Source: Lachnospiraceae bacterium (GTDB taxonomy: Bacteria > Bacillota_A > Clostridia > Lachnospirales > Lachnospiraceae). From it: a DNA stretch of 9,311 nucleotides. The position numbers and the translations under genes were made by a program. The notes beneath the pieces were generated by a model that saw only the letters and a list, made by a program, of their open reading frames with translations, searched no databases and was not told the origin of the DNA. The DNA is taken from assembly GCA_017614185.1 (NCBI GenBank), contig JAGACI010000124.1, positions 1-9,311 of the forward strand, in the 5' to 3' direction. Every line of letters starts with the position of its first letter. Positions within the stretch are counted from its first letter, which is position 1. Below are positions 5,903-9,311 of this stretch, piece after piece.

Positions 5903-7739
5903 AATCAATAAATTTGCATCTTAAAGGATTCTCTCCCGAAAGTGTCTGAATCGGGAAAAGCTTCTCTTCGCCGTCCGCTTTAAGTCTTATACATTTATCA
6001 GGTATTCCCTCTGTGATATTGGTTGTAAACTCGACTGCCTCCGCTTTTTCCAAAGTCTGTTCATAAAGAACTTCCTTTGTCTTCCAGTTCATGCTTCCGT
6101 CATCTTTAAACTCGGGCTCTCCGCTTTCAACCGTAATTATCGTATCATCCTGAAGTGCGGCAACTATCATCTGCTCGTCGGCGTTTTCATCAAGAATCTT
6201 GGTGTAGTGCATGTAGTAGCTTAGGCGATCCGGAGCATCAACAATTACAAGACCCTTTGCGTCATTTGGTGCTTCGTCAATAAGCCCTGCCCACTTGGAA
6301 GACCGGTAAGTTGCGCAGAAGTCCAGATATTTATAAATCGTACCAATCCCTGTTTCGGGAATTTCAAATTCCTTCTCTTCTTCTATCTCGTCTCCGTCAA
6401 CAAACGTATAGTTCACAGCTTTTACCGATTGGTTGCTGTTCGTAAACTGTAAATCAAGGATTTCACCTTCATCAAACCACCCTATTAAGTCTCCGGCATA
6501 GTTGTATACTTCATTATTAATGGAATAAACCGCTGTTGTTATGTCTCCGTTATAATAAATAACCTGTCCGGCATAGAGTTCTACATCATAATCTCCGGTA
6601 TTTGTGTCATAGACATACCACGCGCCATAGTGAGGATTCACATGTCCCTCGATTAGTATTCTGTCCCCGACTTTGGTACAGTCCATCAAAACGTTGGCGG
6701 GTCCTACGTCGGTCATGTCTATTTCCATATCGTTATATTTAAATATCATTCCGTCAACGGATATATCGTTTTCACCTTCACCAAGATCGTAGGCTCCATA
6801 AATCTCCGTATCGACTTCCGATATCGCTATAACTTTTCCGCTATTATCAGTAAGAACGCTATACATCATCAGAGGATGGTCGCTATTATACTTTTTGTCA
6901 TAGAAAAGCTTTCTTGTATCCAGATCATCCGATACTTCATACTTTACGGATGAAAGCTCATCAGGACTAAAATATGCTCCTATGAAATGCCTTTCGGTAT
7001 ACTCGTTATAATCCTGCCTCTCATGTGGAATCATTGTCTGAAGAAGCAAAGCCTCTCCATCTCTTCCCCATGCATAAGCATAGAAGCTTTCATTCTTTTT
7101 GGTTTCAGTGACGGCTGTTCCCTTGCTTTCACGATATATAACAAAATCTCTGTTATAGTAGTCATAAGCAGGTCCTTCAACCGGGCCGTTTCTGAAAACT
7201 TCTGCCATAATGAAAGATTCACCGTTTCCGACTTCTTTCATCTGCATGTAATCCAGGCCGTTTGCTGATGTAATATAGAAGATTCCGTCACTCTCACACA
7301 TATCTTCATACATCTCATATCCTATATCCGAACTCTCACCGGGATTAACACTTGTTGCAGTAAGCGTATATTCATCGGGAGCATCGTTATCACCCGCATA
7401 CATCTTATTGAATTTGATATCGCCTTCGAGGGTTGTTTTGTCAAAATCTCTCTCAAACTTAAAGTTTCCTTTTGCATCAAAAGAAATCGTGGCAAAATCC
7501 TCATTTGTCTCGATATCCAAAAAACGCCATTCACCTTCAAGAAACGATATTATTTCTTCTTCGGTTTCAAGTTTATTGGGAAGTGTAACCTCCGGCTCTT
7601 CCTTTACTTCCTCAACCGTCACTTCTGCTTCTTTAGCTTCTGTTTCAGGGCTTGGAGTTTTGGCAGTTTCTTTGCCACAGGCTAATAAACCTGTCGAAAT
7701 AACTGCTGCCACTATGAAAAGAGCGGTTTTCCTTTTCAT
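5901..7739 (-). CDS. Large lipoprotein of unknown function
   Basis: I do not recognise the family. The 612-residue protein begins with a lipoprotein signal peptide: MKRKTALF, a hydrophobic stretch, then lipobox LLAC with Cys21 as the lipidated residue, so it should sit on the outer face of the membrane. Residues 22-55 are a Glu/Lys/Thr/Pro-rich linker. From about 58 a beta-strand-rich domain begins with LEGEWRFLD and ISFDAKGNFKF (68-95), a pattern resembling lipocalin-like or NlpE-like small barrels. The rest (200-612) is rich in Tyr, Asp, Gly and short predicted strands (for example 390-450), suggesting an extracellular beta fold. Only six cysteines occur including Cys21, and no enzyme motif is evident. 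The start at 7739 has AGAAAGG about 8 bases upstream. It follows the LUD gene after 27 bases and converges on dacA. It is strongly acidic. Confidence 0.85.
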   Translation of the reverse strand: MKRKTALFIVAAVISTGLLACGKETAKTPSPETEAKEAEVTVEEVKEEPEVTLPNKLETEEEIISFLEGEWRFLDIETNEDFATISFDAKGNFKFERDFDKTTLEGDIKFNKMYAGDNDAPDEYTLTATSVNPGESSDIGYEMYEDMCESDGIFYITSANGLDYMQMKEVGNGESFIMAEVFRNGPVEGPAYDYYNRDFVIYRESKGTAVTETKKNESFYAYAWGRDGEALLLQTMIPHERQDYNEYTERHFIGAYFSPDELSSVKYEVSDDLDTRKLFYDKKYNSDHPLMMYSVLTDNSGKVIAISEVDTEIYGAYDLGEGENDISVDGMIFKYNDMEIDMTDVGPANVLMDCTKVGDRILIEGHVNPHYGAWYVYDTNTGDYDVELYAGQVIYYNGDITTAVYSINNEVYNYAGDLIGWFDEGEILDLQFTNSNQSVKAVNYTFVDGDEIEEEKEFEIPETGIGTIYKYLDFCATYRSSKWAGLIDEAPNDAKGLVIVDAPDRLSYYMHYTKILDENADEQMIVAALQDDTIITVESGEPEFKDDGSMNWKTKEVLYEQTLEKAEAVEFTTNITEGIPDKCIRLKADGEEKLFPIQTLSGENPLRCKFID

Positions 7740-7766
7740 GTATTATGCCTTTCTGTATACTTTCCT

Positions 7767-8396
7767 TTAAAATCCCAGATTATCGTTTACAAGGATTACA
7801 TGTATTCTGTCTTTATGTCTTGAAAATCTTGTGATAAGAATCTGACAGCAGATAGTATCGGGAGATTTGCAGTTAAAGCATGCTCCTGTCTTGGAGCAGG
7901 GTGTTGAAAGTCCGAATCTTTGCGCATTGGTGGGAGCGGCAACATTTCTTGCCCTCTTCATTGCCGCATCGACATCACTGCAGACCTTATTCATTCCGAC
8001 AATAAAGATTACTTTCTTGGGACCCTGTGCAATTGCGGATACTCGGTTTGAGTTTCCATCGATGTTTACAAGAACACCATCATCTGTCATTGCGTTGGTG
8101 CTTGCAAGGAAAACATCTGCATCATAAGCCTTAAGCATGGCAGCTCTCTTGTCTTCCTCTGCATCTCTGTCGATAAAGTTGTAGTTTCCCTTCTTTACTG
8201 CTTCAACAAGACCTATCTCATGAGCGCTCATAGCACCACCCATTGTTACAGATGACCCTTCGGGAATCAAATCAAGTGCAATCTTAAGCGCCTCTTCTTT
8301 ATCTTTGGCATAGTAGCCTGTCATGTTTCTTGATTCAAGACCCTTGATTGTTTTCTGAGCGAGAAGCTCATTTCTTTTAATTATGTTTTCGTTCAT
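7767..8396 (-). CDS. LUD domain protein (LutC/YkgG-like, DUF162) with C-terminal cysteine cluster
   Basis: A 209-residue cytoplasmic protein of the LUD superfamily, named for lactate utilization subunits LutB/LutC. The core shows the helical start (ALDLIPEGSSVTMGGAMS, 40-57, where the glycine-rich turn is conserved), DVFLASTNAMTDDGVLVNID (94-113) and GPKKVIFIVGMNKV (125-138). The C-terminal part carries TPCSKTGACFNCKSPDTICC (165-184), with Cys167, 173, 176, 183 and 184, spaced as for a metal or Fe-S site. The protein ends in ILVNDNLGF, the usual family end. GGGAGGG lies 7 bases before the ATG at 8396. No LutA or LutB partner is in the window, so a role in lactate oxidation is not supported by context. 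Stand-alone LUD proteins of this type are common in clostridia and their reaction is not established. Confidence 0.9.
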   Translation of the reverse strand: MNENIIKRNELLAQKTIKGLESRNMTGYYAKDKEEALKIALDLIPEGSSVTMGGAMSAHEIGLVEAVKKGNYNFIDRDAEEDKRAAMLKAYDADVFLASTNAMTDDGVLVNIDGNSNRVSAIAQGPKKVIFIVGMNKVCSDVDAAMKRARNVAAPTNAQRFGLSTPCSKTGACFNCKSPDTICCQILITRFSRHKDRIHVILVNDNLGF

Positions 8397-8438
8397 TTTA
8401 TTACCCTCCCGTTTAATGATTTGTTGTTTATTGTAATT

Positions 8439-8472
8439 AAGGCAAAAGAGTTATTTCTCCTTTGCCTTTTTT
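8439..8472 (+). terminator. Hairpin over the end of the exonuclease gene, with T run on the plus strand only
   Basis: Arms 8439-8450 and 8457-8468 pair over 12 bases with one mismatch (a G-U wobble in the leftward RNA) around the loop TTATTT. Six T follow on the plus strand (8467-8472). Leftward, the direction of the genes here, the hairpin is followed by AATTACAATAAAC, which is not a terminator tail. It may trim or stabilise the mRNA end, or stop antisense transcription. The gene's TAA is in the loop. Confidence 0.4.
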
Positions 8473-9311
8473 AATGCTTTCTTTTTGTTCTCTTTGTACT
8501 TTGTATACTTCTCTGCCAAAGTTCTGAAGGTATCACGATCGATTTTCTTCATTGTTTTGACGCAAAAATATAACTCGTGACAATCCTTTCTCACTCTGAC
8601 TTTGGATTTCACGTATCCGTGTCTCGGGCAGAAGCCCACATAGTAATAATTCTTGTGGTTTGGTGAAAACCACTTGATTCTCTTAAACGTTGCCCCGCCG
8701 CACTTATAGCACTTTGTGCTCATTACCTTCTTGTTCGAAAGAAGCTGCTGCTTGGTTTCAAATCCTCTTGAGATAAACTTGCTGTACTTATCAAAGTCTA
8801 CCCATATCTCATGGTCCTCATCTTTGGGAGCTCTGTAAGTATCATATGAGATGTGGGACATCGCAAGGTCTTCGTTTATCTTTGCAAAAACCTTTGCCGT
8901 ATAGTAGGCATCAGAAAAAGCTCTGTGGAAAGGAATGTCTTTCTCAATCTTAAGAAAGTCAACCGCATATTCCAAAGATTTTCTGCTTTTGCCGTCTTCA
9001 TACTGAATGGAAAACAGTTTTTGAACATCGAAGAACGCAATCGGACCATCTGATAAAGCCTTTAGTCCGAAATAGCGAAGATTGTTCTGATACTCAGAAA
9101 GATCGAGAGGGCCCCATGTTCCAAACATGTAATCCCTGCCGCACCATTCCTTAAACTCGGCTGATACATCGGCAAAGGGTTTGCCCTTCTCAAGCTCTTC
9201 CATACGAAGGTGGATGAGCTTTCTTGTGATGTGATGCATCTTACTGTAAACCTGAGGCCTGACGAGTCTGGAGAATTCATCAACCATAACTCTGTCATTA
9301 TTTAGCTTGAC
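8451..9311 (-). CDS. DEDDh-type 3'-5' exonuclease domain protein with zinc-ribbon-like tail, 5' end missing
   Basis: The frame remains open to the right window edge (KLNNDRV precedes an internal Met at 9287), so the true start and exonuclease motif I (DxE) lie outside. Numbering from that Met, FSRLVRP (5-11) is the usual strand after motif I, TWGPLD (57-62) with Asp62 is motif II, and HRAFSDAYYTAKVF (121-134) with His121 and Asp126 is motif III. These fit the RNase T/DnaQ-like exonuclease fold of the KapD/ERI-1 kind. After the nuclease domain come CYKC (193-196) and CPRH (220-223), a possible zinc ribbon. A second pair, Cys236 and Cys242, and a lysine-rich end (268-278) follow. The substrate is unknown; the basic tail and metal site suggest nucleic acid binding. 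The stop is 54 bases before the LUD gene. Confidence 0.85.
   Translation of the reverse strand, partial: VKLNNDRVMVDEFSRLVRPQVYSKMHHITRKLIHLRMEELEKGKPFADVSAEFKEWCGRDYMFGTWGPLDLSEYQNNLRYFGLKALSDGPIAFFDVQKLFSIQYEDGKSRKSLEYAVDFLKIEKDIPFHRAFSDAYYTAKVFAKINEDLAMSHISYDTYRAPKDEDHEIWVDFDKYSKFISRGFETKQQLLSNKKVMSTKCYKCGGATFKRIKWFSPNHKNYYYVGFCPRHGYVKSKVRVRKDCHELYFCVKTMKKIDRDTFRTLAEKYTKYKENKKKALKKAKEK

Noticed and set aside
7408..7770. Plus-strand reading frame of 120 codons opposite the lipoprotein start
   Set aside because: It mirrors the lipoprotein gene, has serine-rich composition expected of antisense frames, and lacks a plausible ribosome site or family.
8397..8450. Promoter for the LUD gene
   Set aside because: TACAAT is present on the minus strand, but there is no acceptable -35 box or extended -10. 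The evidence is too weak to list.

Overview
The window looks like chromosomal DNA of an anaerobic Firmicute, most likely a Lachnospiraceae-type clostridium. Shine-Dalgarno sites are strong and of the AGGAGG type, genes are tightly packed, the base composition is moderately AT-rich, and the protein families and gene styles fit Clostridia. The genus cannot be fixed from sequence alone. No mobile elements, RNA genes, CRISPR arrays or phage genes were seen.

Left part (1-4299, minus strand): a dense operon reading right to left. It begins with trmB (tRNA m7G46 methyltransferase) and continues through the membrane subunits of a cation/proton antiporter module: mnhE, mnhF, mnhG, a small DUF4040 (MbhD/MrpA-C-terminal) gene, a fused MbhE-MnhB gene, mnhC, and an mnhD-type NuoL/M-like pump subunit cut by the left window edge. 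Adjacent genes overlap by 1 to 20 bases (TAATG, ATGA), except for a 10-base gap between trmB and mnhE. No full-length MrpA lies within the operon so far, and the gene order matches the antiporter half of archaeal membrane-bound hydrogenase (Mbh A-B-C-D-E/F-G-H) rather than a classic MrpA-first operon. What lies to the left decides whether this is a Na+/H+ antiporter or part of a larger redox-driven complex.

Middle (4300-5902): a short divergent promoter region separates trmB from dacA, a D-Ala-D-Ala carboxypeptidase with an intact active site, a C-terminal membrane anchor and an arginine-rich tail. The dacA promoter has a perfect extended -10 placed so that transcription would start on the A of the ATG. 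This suggests a leaderless mRNA. A hairpin terminator overlaps the end of dacA.

Right part (5901-9311, minus strand): three genes converge on dacA. They are a large lipoprotein of unknown function, an LUD (LutC/YkgG-like) domain protein with a C-terminal cysteine cluster, and a DEDDh-type exonuclease-domain protein with a zinc-ribbon-like tail, cut by the right edge. Spacing (27 and 54 bases) allows co-transcription, but no shared pathway is evident.
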